From JAVJST01 sp040219295 (GTDB lineage: Bacteria > Pseudomonadota > Alphaproteobacteria > Rhodospirillales > Casp-alpha2), in the NCBI GenBank assembly GCA_040219295.1, contig JAVJST010000011.1, positions 434,001-498,000 on the forward strand: 64,000 bases of DNA. Reading direction: 5' to 3'. Below are positions 52,156 through 60,990 of the stretch, in pieces; position 1 is the first letter of the stretch; every line of letters starts with the position of its first letter. The translations under genes were made by a program, and so were the position numbers. The notes under the pieces were generated by a model, which had not been told where the DNA came from, did not search any database, and worked only from the letters and a program-made list of their open reading frames with translations.

Positions 52156-52183
52156 GTGTTGACCACCAGACGGATGGAACGAC

Positions 52184-53272
52184 ATGCAGGACTTGGACAA
52201 ACTTCGGGAAGAGCTGATGGCGGCGGTCGGCGCGGCCGGCACCGTTCAGGCGCTCGAGGACGTGCGTGTCGCGGCACTCGGCAAGAAGGGCTCCATCACC
52301 GCGATGATGAAGGGCCTCGGCGGCCTCGACGAGGATGCCCGCAAGCAGGCCGGCAAGTCGCTGAACGTGCTGAAGACCGAGGTCGCCGACGCCATAGAGG
52401 CGCGCAAGGCCGATCTCGCCGATGCCGAGCTCGACGCCCGTCTGGCGACGGAAACGGTCGACGTCACCCTGCCCGTCCGCCCCGAGGACCAGGGCCGCAT
52501 CCACCCGATCAGCCAGACCATCGAGGAAGTCGTCGCCATCCTCGGCGAGATGGGCTTCACCGTCGCCGAGGGCCCGAGCATCGAGGACGACTGGCACAAC
52601 TTCACCGCCCTCAACATCCCGCCGGATCACCCGGCGCGCCAGGAACACGACACGTTCTACCTGCCCGGCGCCGGCGGGACCGACAACGAGGACGACCGCA
52701 CGGTGCTGCGCACGCACACCTCGCCGGTGCAGATCCGCACCATGGAAAACACCGAGCCGCCGATCCGTATCATCGTCCCGGGCCGCACCTACCGCTTCGA
52801 CTACGACGCCACGCACTCGCCGATGTTCCACCAGGTCGAGGGCCTCGTCGTCGACAAGGAAACCCACATGGGGCACCTCAAGGGCTGTCTCATCGAGTTC
52901 TGCCGCGTGTTCTTCGGCGTCGACGACCTGCCGGTGCGTTTCCGCCCGAGCTACTTCCCGTTCACCGAGCCGTCGGCCGAGGTCGATATCGGCTGCACCC
53001 GCGAGGGCGGCGGCCTGCAGATCGGTCACGGCGACGACTGGCTGGAGATCCTCGGCTGCGGCATGGTCAACCCGAACGTGCTGGCCAACTGCGGCATCGA
53101 TCCGGCCGAGTACCAGGGCTTCGCCTTCGGCATGGGCGTCGAGCGCATGGCCATGCTGAAGTACGGCATTCCCGATCTCCGGACGTTCTACGAGTCCGAC
53201 CTCCGGTGGCTTCGCCATTACGGCTTCTCGTCGCTCAACCAACCTAGCCTCGTGGGAGGGCTCGACCGATGA
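52184..53272 (+). CDS. pheS: Phenylalanyl-tRNA synthetase alpha subunit
   Basis: A 362-residue class II synthetase subunit. It has an N-terminal coiled-coil for tRNA contact (about residues 1-90). The catalytic core contains HPISQTIEEVVAILGEMGF, DYDATHSPMFHQVEGLVVD (motif 2 region), RFRPSYFPFTEPSAEVDI and GFAFGMGVERMAMLKYGI (motif 3). It forms an alpha2beta2 enzyme with PheT that charges tRNA-Phe. Its stop overlaps the pheT start by 4 nt (ATGA). Confidence 0.97.
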   Translation: MQDLDKLREELMAAVGAAGTVQALEDVRVAALGKKGSITAMMKGLGGLDEDARKQAGKSLNVLKTEVADAIEARKADLADAELDARLATETVDVTLPVRPEDQGRIHPISQTIEEVVAILGEMGFTVAEGPSIEDDWHNFTALNIPPDHPARQEHDTFYLPGAGGTDNEDDRTVLRTHTSPVQIRTMENTEPPIRIIVPGRTYRFDYDATHSPMFHQVEGLVVDKETHMGHLKGCLIEFCRVFFGVDDLPVRFRPSYFPFTEPSAEVDIGCTREGGGLQIGHGDDWLEILGCGMVNPNVLANCGIDPAEYQGFAFGMGVERMAMLKYGIPDLRTFYESDLRWLRHYGFSSLNQPSLVGGLDR

Positions 53273-55680
53273 AGTTCACCCTGGGCTGGCTCAAGGAGCA
53301 TCTCGACACCAACGCGTCGATCGACGAGATCTGCGAACGGCTGACCATGAACGGCCACGAGGTCGAAGGCGTGGAAGACCGCGCCAAGGGACTCGAGGAG
53401 TTCGTCGTCGCGCGCATCGTCGAGGCCTCGCAGCACCCGGACGCCGACCGGCTGCGGGTCTGCACCGTCGATTACGGCGCCGGCGAGACCATCCAGGTCG
53501 TCTGCGGCGCGCCGAACGCGCGGACCGGCCTGCTCGGCGTGTTCGCCCGCGAGGGTCTTTATATCCCCGGCACCGGCATCACGCTCAAGAAGGCGGAAAT
53601 CCGGGGCGTCGCCTCGAGCGGCATGATGGTGTCCGAGCGCGAGATGAAGATCAGCGATGATCACGACGGCATCATCGAGTTCGCCGAAGGCGAGGATCAC
53701 GCCATCGGCTCGTCCGCCGTCGCCGCGCTCGGCCTCGACGATCCCGTCATCGAGATCGGCATCACGCCGAACCGCGGTGATTGCCTCGGCGTGCGCGGCG
53801 TGGCCCGCGATCTGGCGGCCGCCGGTGTCGGCACGCTGAAAGCGATCGCCGAGGGCCCGGTACCGGGCGCGTTCAAGAGCCCGATCGACGTCCACATCGA
53901 CCTCGAGGGCGACGACCGCAAGGCCTGCCCGATGTTCGTCGGCCGCTACATTCGCAACGTGCACAACGGCGAGAGCCCGAAGTGGCTGAAGGACCGCCTC
54001 GAGGCCATCGGCCTGCGCCCGATCTCGGCGCTCGTCGACATCACCAACTACATGACGTTCGCCTACAACCGGCCGCTTCACGTGTTCGACGCCGACAAGG
54101 TATCAGGCGACATCCACGTCCGCTTTGCCCGGGGCGGCGAGACGCTGCTGGCGCTGAACGAGAAGCAGTACACCCTCGATCCGTCGATGACCGTGATCGC
54201 CGACGACAACCGCGCCGAGGCGCTCGGCGGTGTCATGGGCGGCGAGGAAAGTGGCTGCACCGAGAGCACGGTCAACGTCTTCGTCGAGGCCGCGTTCTTC
54301 GATCCGGTGCGCACGGCGGCGACCGGGCGCAAGCTCAACCTGCAGTCCGACGCGCGGTTCCGATTCGAGCGCGGCATCGATCCCGCGTTCCTGGTCGACG
54401 GCATGGAAATCGCCACCCACATGATCATGGCGCTGTGCGGCGGTGAACCGTCGGAGGTCATCGTCGCCGGCGAGGAACCGGCGTGGCGCCGCACCATTGA
54501 CCTGCGCCTTGAGCGGGTCCGAACCCTCGGCGGCGTCGACGTGCCCGACGACGAGGTCGTGCGCATCCTGACGGTCCTCGGCTTCGAGATCGACCGGGCG
54601 GGCGACACGCTGCACGCCGGCGTGCCGTCGTGGCGGCCGGACATCGTCGGCGAGGCCTGCCTCGTCGAGGAGGTCGTGCGGCTGCACGGTTACGACAAGA
54701 TCCCGGCGGTGCCGTTCTCGGCGCTCGACGGTCTGCCGACGGCGGCCTACGACGCCGACCAGAAACGCCGGGCATCGGCGCGCCGCGCGCTGGCCGGCCG
54801 CGGTCTGGTCGAGGCCGTGACCTATTCGTTCCTTCCCAGCGCCCACGCCGATCTGTTCGGCGGCGTCGCCGACGGTCTGCGCCTGGTCAATCCGATTTCC
54901 AGCGATCTCGACGTCATGCGTCCCTCGGTGCTGCCGAACCTGATCGCGGCGGCCGGACGCAACGCCGACCGCGGCATCCCGAATGCCGCGCTGTTCGAGA
55001 TCGGACCGCAGTTCGACGGACCCAATCCTGGTGAGGAAACCATCGTGACCGGCGGCATCCGCACGGGCGATACCGGGCCGAAGCACTGGGCGCGCGCACC
55101 CCGGCCGGTCGATGTGTTCGATGCCAAGGCCGATGCGCTCGCGGTGCTCGGCGAGCTCGGCGCACCGGTCGACAAGCTGCAGGTTTTCGAAGGCTCGGCC
55201 GACTGGTATCACCCCGGTCGTTCGGGCGAGCTCCGTCTCGGGCCCAAGAACATGCTGGCACGGTTCGGCGAGATCCATCCGCGCGTGCTGCGCCGCATGG
55301 GCGTCAAGGGCCCGGTCGTGGCATTCGAGTTGTTCCTCGACGCGCTGCCCAAGCCCAAGGGCAAGGGTCCGGCCAGGACGCTGCTCAGGCTTTCCAACCT
55401 GCAGCCGATCAGCCGCGATTTCGCTTTCGTCGTTGCAGCCGACGTCCCCGCAGATAAAATCATCGGCGCGGCAAAAGGCGCTGAGAAGGCGCTGATCGCC
55501 GACGTCCAGGTGTTCGACGTGTTCGCCGGCGGCAATCTCGGTGACGGCATGAAATCGATGGCCATCCGTGTCGTCATTCAACCCGGCGAACAGACCCTGA
55601 CCGACGAACAGATCGACGGCATATCCGCTTCGGTCGTCGAGCGCGTCGAGCAGGCCACGGGCGGCAAGCTGAGGGGGTAA
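53269..55680 (+). CDS. pheT: Phenylalanyl-tRNA synthetase beta subunit
   Basis: An 803-residue subunit. In order: N-terminal tRNA-binding OB fold (EEFVVARIVEASQHPDADRLRVCTVDYG), B3/B4 editing domain (RPISALVDITNYMTFAYNRPLHVFDADK), B5 domain, catalytic-like core, and a C-terminal ferredoxin-fold anticodon-binding domain (LSNLQPISRDFAFVVAADVPADK). Length and order are those of bacterial PheT. The stop codon shares its last base with the ATG of the next gene. Confidence 0.97.
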   Translation: MKFTLGWLKEHLDTNASIDEICERLTMNGHEVEGVEDRAKGLEEFVVARIVEASQHPDADRLRVCTVDYGAGETIQVVCGAPNARTGLLGVFAREGLYIPGTGITLKKAEIRGVASSGMMVSEREMKISDDHDGIIEFAEGEDHAIGSSAVAALGLDDPVIEIGITPNRGDCLGVRGVARDLAAAGVGTLKAIAEGPVPGAFKSPIDVHIDLEGDDRKACPMFVGRYIRNVHNGESPKWLKDRLEAIGLRPISALVDITNYMTFAYNRPLHVFDADKVSGDIHVRFARGGETLLALNEKQYTLDPSMTVIADDNRAEALGGVMGGEESGCTESTVNVFVEAAFFDPVRTAATGRKLNLQSDARFRFERGIDPAFLVDGMEIATHMIMALCGGEPSEVIVAGEEPAWRRTIDLRLERVRTLGGVDVPDDEVVRILTVLGFEIDRAGDTLHAGVPSWRPDIVGEACLVEEVVRLHGYDKIPAVPFSALDGLPTAAYDADQKRRASARRALAGRGLVEAVTYSFLPSAHADLFGGVADGLRLVNPISSDLDVMRPSVLPNLIAAAGRNADRGIPNAALFEIGPQFDGPNPGEETIVTGGIRTGDTGPKHWARAPRPVDVFDAKADALAVLGELGAPVDKLQVFEGSADWYHPGRSGELRLGPKNMLARFGEIHPRVLRRMGVKGPVVAFELFLDALPKPKGKGPARTLLRLSNLQPISRDFAFVVAADVPADKIIGAAKGAEKALIADVQVFDVFAGGNLGDGMKSMAIRVVIQPGEQTLTDEQIDGISASVVERVEQATGGKLRG

Positions 55681-56039
55681 TGACGCCGATGGAGAAGGTC
55701 GAGTTCGAAGCCGGCGAGCGGATTTTCCGCGAAGGCGACGCCGGCGACCTGGCTTACGTCATCGAGGCCGGCGAGGTCGAGATTTCCTGCCGGCGCGACG
55801 GCAAGACCATCCTGATCGGCACCGTTCGCAAGGGCGAGATGATCGGCGAGATGGCGCTGCTCGATCCCGGCCCGCGCAGCGCGACTGCGCGCTGCCTGAC
55901 GGAAACCCGCGCGCTCACCGTCAAGCGCGAGCAATTCGAGAAACGGCTCGGCCAGGCCGACCCGGTGCTGCGCCGCGTGATCATGCAGCTGATCCGCCGC
56001 CTGCGCGAGCAGAACAAGATCATCGCCAACAAGGGCTAG
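55680..56039 (+). CDS. Cyclic-nucleotide-binding domain protein
   Basis: A 119-residue protein made of a single cNMP-binding domain (EFEAGERIFREGDAGDLAYVIEAGEVEI ... GEMIGEMALLDPGPRSATARCLTETRALTV). The phosphate-binding cassette GEMALLDPGPRSATA has the Glu and Arg expected for cAMP or cGMP binding. No DNA-binding domain follows, so it is not a CRP. The ATG at 55680 overlaps the pheT stop (TAATG). It faces a class III adenylate cyclase gene tail to tail with a 4-nt overlap, so a cAMP-sensor and cAMP-maker pair is plausible. Confidence 0.85.
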   Translation: MTPMEKVEFEAGERIFREGDAGDLAYVIEAGEVEISCRRDGKTILIGTVRKGEMIGEMALLDPGPRSATARCLTETRALTVKREQFEKRLGQADPVLRRVIMQLIRRLREQNKIIANKG

Positions 56040-57400
56040 TCGTTGCGGCGGCGCACCGTGTAGATGTCGGTCGGCCGGGTCCGGCCGCGAACCACGACTT
56101 CGCCCATGCGTTCGTAGTCGAACTCGTCGCCGGCCGCGTCGCGGGTGCTCGCGGTGACCATGATGTGGGTCTCGTACTGTTTGCAGATCTGCTCGAGCCG
56201 GGCAGCGATGTTCACCTCGTCGCCGTGCACGGTGAAGATCAGGCGCTCCTCCGCGCCCACGGCGCCGACGGTCATCTCGCCGGTGTTGATGCCGCAGCGC
56301 GTCTTCATCGCGATTCCGTCGCCGAACGTGCGCGATGCCATGAGATCCTGGATGACCAGCGCGGTGCGCACCGCGTTGGCCGCGTGATCCTCGTTGGCCG
56401 TCACCGTGTTGAAGGTGATCAGCATGGCGTCGCCCTGATACTGGGCGATGACACCGCCGTAAGGCCGGATCGCCTCGTAGATCGCGCCGAAGTAGTCGTT
56501 GAGGGTGCGGACCAGTTCCGCCGACGTGAGCTTCTCCGAAATCGTCGAGAACCCCTCGATATCGGTGAACATCACCGTGGCGACCTTCGATTCGCCGTCG
56601 CCCGGCCGGATCGTCTCGTCGGCGTGAGTGATGCGGTCGGCGACCTCGCGCGAGACGAACCGCGACAGGTCCTGGGCCGCGACCGCGTCGAGCGTCGCGC
56701 GGCGCAGCATGCGCTCAGCCCGGAAGATCGCCACCGCCAGAACCAGGGTGACCAGGCCGATCGAGATCAGCTTGTCGACCTCGGCGCCGATCAGGATCGA
56801 GTTCGACGTCAGGTACTCGACGTAGTCGCGGGTGATCATCGGGTCGTCGGGCACGGCATAGAGCACGTAGACCATCAGCACGAGCCAGCCGCCGATGGCC
56901 GAGGCGCCGGCCAGCAAGACGTAGCGCGCATCGAAGCGGAGCGCGCGAAGGGCGATGAAGATGAACGCGTACAGCATGGTCGGCGCCTTCAGGTAGAACG
57001 ACGCCGGTTGTTCGTACTGGATGTGGAAACTCCAGATCAGGACCATCAGGAGCGCGATGTCGACGACCGTGGAAACCGTCAGCGCCCAGTGCGGCAGGCT
57101 CGAGACGTAGGACGCGATCAGCCGGGCGACGGTGATCGCGAAGTAGATGCCGAGCGCGAACGGCACCACCATGATCGCATCCGGCGCGGTGGTCTTGGGC
57201 GACAGCGAGTAGAGCGTGGCCATGGTCAGCACCAGGGAGAGCTGGATCCAGCCGACGAGGATTTCGCTCTGGCGCTGCTGTTCGGCGATGCTCTGGCGAA
57301 TTCGCTCGGGCAGGTTCTGCTCCGGCGCCGGGCCGAACAGGAACTGCTTCAGTCGGGCATAGGCGGATGGCTCGGCGGCAGGCGTTTCGGCAATGGACAT
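56036..57400 (-). CDS. Class III adenylate/guanylate cyclase with N-terminal membrane domain
   Basis: A 454-residue protein. Residues about 45-230 contain six hydrophobic segments (LSLVLTMATLYSL, IMVVPFALGIYFAIT, WALTVSTVVDIALLMVLIW and others). The cyclase domain begins near residue 275 with VMFTDIEGFSTISEKL (metal-binding Asp) and continues QYQGDAMLITFNTV and GINTGEMTVGAVG. It makes cAMP or cGMP, probably in response to a membrane-sensed signal. It is convergent with the cNMP-binding gene. The substrate choice, ATP or GTP, cannot be read safely. Confidence 0.9.
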   Translation of the reverse strand: MSIAETPAAEPSAYARLKQFLFGPAPEQNLPERIRQSIAEQQRQSEILVGWIQLSLVLTMATLYSLSPKTTAPDAIMVVPFALGIYFAITVARLIASYVSSLPHWALTVSTVVDIALLMVLIWSFHIQYEQPASFYLKAPTMLYAFIFIALRALRFDARYVLLAGASAIGGWLVLMVYVLYAVPDDPMITRDYVEYLTSNSILIGAEVDKLISIGLVTLVLAVAIFRAERMLRRATLDAVAAQDLSRFVSREVADRITHADETIRPGDGESKVATVMFTDIEGFSTISEKLTSAELVRTLNDYFGAIYEAIRPYGGVIAQYQGDAMLITFNTVTANEDHAANAVRTALVIQDLMASRTFGDGIAMKTRCGINTGEMTVGAVGAEERLIFTVHGDEVNIAARLEQICKQYETHIMVTASTRDAAGDEFDYERMGEVVVRGRTRPTDIYTVRRRND

Positions 57401-57510
57401 CGGGGAACCTCGTGCGGGCGAATCTGGCAGCGATTATACGCCGCCAGGATTGCCTGACGAGACACGCGCGCACACGAATGCGAGAGATCGCGTGAGCGGC
57501 GGCCGACGGC

Positions 57511-57615
57511 TCAGCGGTAGCTCGGCGGCAAGACCAGGTAGACCGGCCGCAGACGGCGCGACCGCCCGCGGAACTGGCGCCACACGCCGTTCACGAATCG
57601 CCTGAAGAAAACCAT
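57511..57615 (-). CDS. Possible 34-residue basic small protein
   Basis: A short frame MVFFRRFVNGVWRQF ... VYLVLPPSYR, arginine-rich in the middle, ending at TGA 57511-57513, in the gap between the cyclase and proW-like genes. It is open, starts at ATG and has an amphipathic N-terminus, but I see no strong ribosome site and know no family. It could be a real small membrane-active protein or chance in GC-rich DNA. Confidence 0.3.
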   Translation of the reverse strand: MVFFRRFVNGVWRQFRGRSRRLRPVYLVLPPSYR

Positions 57616-57734
57616 GTTGCGAAATCCCGCCCTGATGGCGCGCCCGCCGTTCGGGGCGACGGAGGGAAGCTAGCGGGAACAGCCGTTGCGGTCTGTGACC
57701 AACGTCACGCGCGAGGGGCCTTCGGCAGGAAAGT

Positions 57735-59816
57735 CTAGAGTCCTAGAGCATGCTGGCGCTGGCGGCTGTAGGCCTGAAGGATGCGGTCCGCCGTCATCGC
57801 GATCAACGCCATCGACAGGCCGGTGACCAGGCCGGCGCCGGCGTTCGCCTCGCCCAGCGCGAGATAGACCGCCTGGCCGAGGCCCTGGGTGCCGACCAGC
57901 GCGGCGATAACCAGCATCGCCAGGCCGTACATGATGGTCTGGTTGAGGCCCAGCATGATGACCGGCAGCGCCAGCGGCAGCTTGACCTCGAACAGGATCT
58001 GGCGGGATGTGCAGCCCATCTGCTGCGAGGCCTCGACGATCTCCGCCGGCACGTTGCGCAGCCCGTGCTCGACGTAGCGGATCATCGGCACGATGGCGTA
58101 GGCGATGATCGCCAGCAAGGCGGTGAATTCGCCGACCTTGAACAGCATCAGCACCGGAATCAGCAGGACGAACTGCGGCATCGTCTGCAGGGTGTCGTTG
58201 ATCGGCCTGAGGAATCGCGACACCGAATCGTTGCCCGCCGCCCACACGCCGAGCAGGCCGCCGAAAACGACGCAGATCAGCACCGCGGCGCCGCAAAGAT
58301 AGACCGACAGCATCGCCTGGTTCCACAACCCGTTGATCAGAATGAACACCATCGAGAGCAGGGCAAACAGTGCGGTGTTCCGGCCGCCCGTCTGCCACGC
58401 GATCAGGGTCACGACGGCCATGAACACCGGCCACGGGGTGCCGGTGGTGCCGAAGAACAGCAGCCCGCCGACGATCACCACGGCAACCGACGTCCGCCAA
58501 CCCCGGCGCCGCCACGCCAGGGCGGTCAGCGCGGCAACGGCCAGCGCGTAACCCCAGATCATGGCGCTGGTGAGCTCGAACCCCCAGGAGTAGGGGCTGA
58601 TGGTCTTCACGAAGCCGATGCGGATCGGCAGCATCATGTAGAACAGCGTGTTGGTCTTCAGCGCCGTCATCAGGTCGCTGTAGTTGCGAACGATGTACCG
58701 GACGCCGTCGTTGAGAATGTCCGCCGGATAGAACACCCACGTGTCGGGGTAGGCCGCGATCCAGGGGATCGCCTGCGCGCCGACGACGAACGCGACCATG
58801 GCCGCGATTGCGACGATCAGGTGCTGGTGGCGCTGCCAGACGGACGCCAGGTGCCGATCGGGCAGCGCGTTCTGCTTTTCGGCCAGGCCCCAGCTGATGC
58901 GATCGAGAATCATCGCCAGCAGCGCGATCACCAAACCGGACAGCAGGCTCTGGCCGAACTGGGCCTTGCGCATGGTCGACAGCACCTCCCAGCCGATGTC
59001 GGCGAACCCGCCGATGATGGCGGCGATAATGACCATGCTGAGCGCCGCCATGGTCGTCTGGTTGACGCCGACCATGATCTGCGGCAACGCGGTCGGGATC
59101 TCGACTTGCCAGAACCGCTGACGCGGCGTGCACCCGGACATGACGGCCGAATCGACGATGTCGGACGGCACCCGGCGCAGACCGAGGATGGTGTTGCGGA
59201 CCATCGGCGGTGCGGCGTAGATGGCGCTGGCGATCAGGCCGACGACGGGTCCGAAGCCGAACAGGAACAGGATCGGGATCAGATAGGCGAATGCCGGGAC
59301 GGTCTGCATGAGATCGAGCACCGGCTGCACGATGCGGTCGACCCGTTTGGAGCGGAACGACCAGATCCCGAGGAACAGGCCGAGTCCGACCGAAAGCGGC
59401 ATCGAGACCGCGACCAGCGACAACGTCGCCATGCTCTCGTCCCAGTAGCCGACGACGACCATGTAGCCGAGCGCCAGCGTTGTGAACGCGGTCAGTTTCC
59501 AGCCCCCGGCACGGTGTGCGACGACGCCGATTGCCGCCATGGTCGCCGGCCACGGCAACCAGTTCAGCACCGCGTTGACGGCCGTCATCGGCCACTCGAG
59601 AGCCCATGAGATCGCCCGGAAGATGAACCGGAAATTGTCGACGAACCAGCTGGTGATCACGTTGATCCAGTCGATCAGCGGCACGACCCAGCTCTTCGGA
59701 TAGGCCGCGATCCACGATGCGTCCGCCTGGAGCCAGAAGCAGGCAACGGCGAGCGCCCCGATGGCCAGCCACGGCCGGAAACCCTCGGGCAGCGTTAGGG
59801 ACCGCGAAGCGTTCAT
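57735..59816 (-). CDS. Glycine betaine/proline ABC transporter permease, double-domain
   Basis: A 693-residue membrane protein with two ProW-type permease halves in tandem, about residues 20-310 and 370-690. Each half has an EAA-like loop (DLMQTVPAFAYLIP ... MSGCTPRQRFWQVEIPTALPQIMVGVNQ; DTLQTMPQFVLLIP ... QMGCTSRQILFEVKLPLALPVIMLGLNQ). Standard ProW has one such domain of about 350 residues, so this is a fused duplication acting in place of a homodimer. It imports betaine or a related osmolyte. The start overlaps the stop of the ATPase gene by 4 nt. Confidence 0.9.
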   Translation of the reverse strand: MNASRSLTLPEGFRPWLAIGALAVACFWLQADASWIAAYPKSWVVPLIDWINVITSWFVDNFRFIFRAISWALEWPMTAVNAVLNWLPWPATMAAIGVVAHRAGGWKLTAFTTLALGYMVVVGYWDESMATLSLVAVSMPLSVGLGLFLGIWSFRSKRVDRIVQPVLDLMQTVPAFAYLIPILFLFGFGPVVGLIASAIYAAPPMVRNTILGLRRVPSDIVDSAVMSGCTPRQRFWQVEIPTALPQIMVGVNQTTMAALSMVIIAAIIGGFADIGWEVLSTMRKAQFGQSLLSGLVIALLAMILDRISWGLAEKQNALPDRHLASVWQRHQHLIVAIAAMVAFVVGAQAIPWIAAYPDTWVFYPADILNDGVRYIVRNYSDLMTALKTNTLFYMMLPIRIGFVKTISPYSWGFELTSAMIWGYALAVAALTALAWRRRGWRTSVAVVIVGGLLFFGTTGTPWPVFMAVVTLIAWQTGGRNTALFALLSMVFILINGLWNQAMLSVYLCGAAVLICVVFGGLLGVWAAGNDSVSRFLRPINDTLQTMPQFVLLIPVLMLFKVGEFTALLAIIAYAIVPMIRYVEHGLRNVPAEIVEASQQMGCTSRQILFEVKLPLALPVIMLGLNQTIMYGLAMLVIAALVGTQGLGQAVYLALGEANAGAGLVTGLSMALIAMTADRILQAYSRQRQHALGL

Positions 59817-60868
59817 CCGTGCTGTGTCCTCGCTTCGCTCTCGGCAAGTGCACGAACGACGCCGCCCGGCGTCACCATGCCGACGACCTTCCCGTCATCG
59901 ACGACCGGGACCGGCGCGTCCCGTTCGGCGAAGTTCGGCAACAGGTCCTCGAGCGTCATCGTCGGCGTCGCCGTCACCGATTGGTCGAGGTCGCCCTCGG
60001 CGGGCACCATGATCGAGCCGCAGGTGATGACGCGGACCAGCGGCACGTCCTCGGTGAACTCGGCGACGTAGTCGGTCGCCGGGTTGAGCACCAGCTCGGA
60101 CGGCGAGCCGATCTGTACGACCTCGCCGTCCTTCATGATGGCGATGCGATCGCCCAGTTTCAGGGCTTCGAGGAAGTCGTGAGTGATGAACACGATCGTC
60201 TTGTGAAGCATGGTCTGGAGGCGCACGAACTCGTCCTGCATCTGGCGCCGGATCAGCGGATCGAGCGCCGAGAACGGTTCGTCGAGGAACCAGAGTTCGG
60301 GCTCGACGGCGAGCGAACGGGCAATGCCGACGCGTTGCTGCTGTCCGCCCGACAACTGCCGCGGATAGGCGTCCTCGCGCCCCGAAAGTCCGACGAGATC
60401 GACCATCTTCGCGGCGCGTTCGCGGCGTTCGGCCTCGCCCATTCCCTGAATCTTCAGCGGAAAGGCAACGTTCTCCAGGACGCTCAGGTGCGGCAGCAGG
60501 CCGAACCCCTGAAACACCATGCCCATCTTGCGCCGCCGGATCTGGATGAGCTCCTGCTCGCTGGCCTTGAGCAGGTCCTCGCCGTCGAGGAGGATCTCGC
60601 CGGCCGTCGAGTCGACCAGGCGTGACAGGCAGCGGACCATCGTCGACTTGCCGGAACCCGACAGTCCCATGATGATGAAAATCTCTCCGACATGGACATC
60701 GAAGCTGACATTGGCGGCCGCCGGGATGTGGCCGCTCTCGCGAATCCTCTTGAGGGTTGCGGCCGGATCGGCGACGGCGCCGTTGCGGTTCTCGAAGAAC
60801 TGTGCCGGATCGTCGCCGTAGACTTTCCAGACGTTGCGGCACGCCATCTTGACGGTTTGTTCGCTCAC
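59813..60868 (-). CDS. Glycine betaine/proline ABC transporter ATP-binding protein (ProV-like)
   Basis: A 351-residue ABC ATPase. Walker A is GLSGSGKST, the signature is LSGGQQQRVG, Walker B is LWFLDEPF, followed by a C-terminal tail with CBS-type motifs (DLLPNFAERDAPVPVVDDGKVVGMVTPGGVVRALA) that in OpuA sense ionic strength. The start is GTG 60868 (MSEQTVKMACRN) with GAGGGG about 7 nt upstream. The second gene of the SBP-ATPase-permease operon, separated from the binding-protein gene by a hairpin. Confidence 0.92.
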   Translation of the reverse strand: MSEQTVKMACRNVWKVYGDDPAQFFENRNGAVADPAATLKRIRESGHIPAAANVSFDVHVGEIFIIMGLSGSGKSTMVRCLSRLVDSTAGEILLDGEDLLKASEQELIQIRRRKMGMVFQGFGLLPHLSVLENVAFPLKIQGMGEAERRERAAKMVDLVGLSGREDAYPRQLSGGQQQRVGIARSLAVEPELWFLDEPFSALDPLIRRQMQDEFVRLQTMLHKTIVFITHDFLEALKLGDRIAIMKDGEVVQIGSPSELVLNPATDYVAEFTEDVPLVRVITCGSIMVPAEGDLDQSVTATPTMTLEDLLPNFAERDAPVPVVDDGKVVGMVTPGGVVRALAESEARTQHG

Positions 60869-60931
60869 AGCGTTCCCCTCCCCTCGCTCCCGAAGTATTG
60901 TTGCTTGCGGTCCGATCCAAAGCAACTCGGG

Positions 60932-60967
60932 AAAACAAGCAGGGCCGGTCTGTGCGACCGGCCCTGC
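60932..60967 (-). terminator. Hairpin between the binding-protein and ATPase genes
   Basis: Perfect 12-bp stem (60939-60950 with 60956-60967, loop TGTGC). On the minus strand it is followed by TTGTTTT. Like the livK-livH hairpin, it lies just after a binding-protein gene (24 nt from its stop) and would lower downstream expression. Confidence 0.75.
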
Positions 60968-60990
60968 CCAATCCGCCTGTGGCGGGACGT

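Noticed and set aside
52052..52183. A phenylalanine leader peptide and attenuator before pheST
   Set aside because: There is a terminator, but no short ATG/GTG frame rich in Phe codons before it.
57750..59609. A 619-residue plus-strand frame and a 727-residue minus-strand frame across the betaine permease gene
   Set aside because: Both are frame shadows. The 693-residue permease frame has continuous membrane segments and family motifs.
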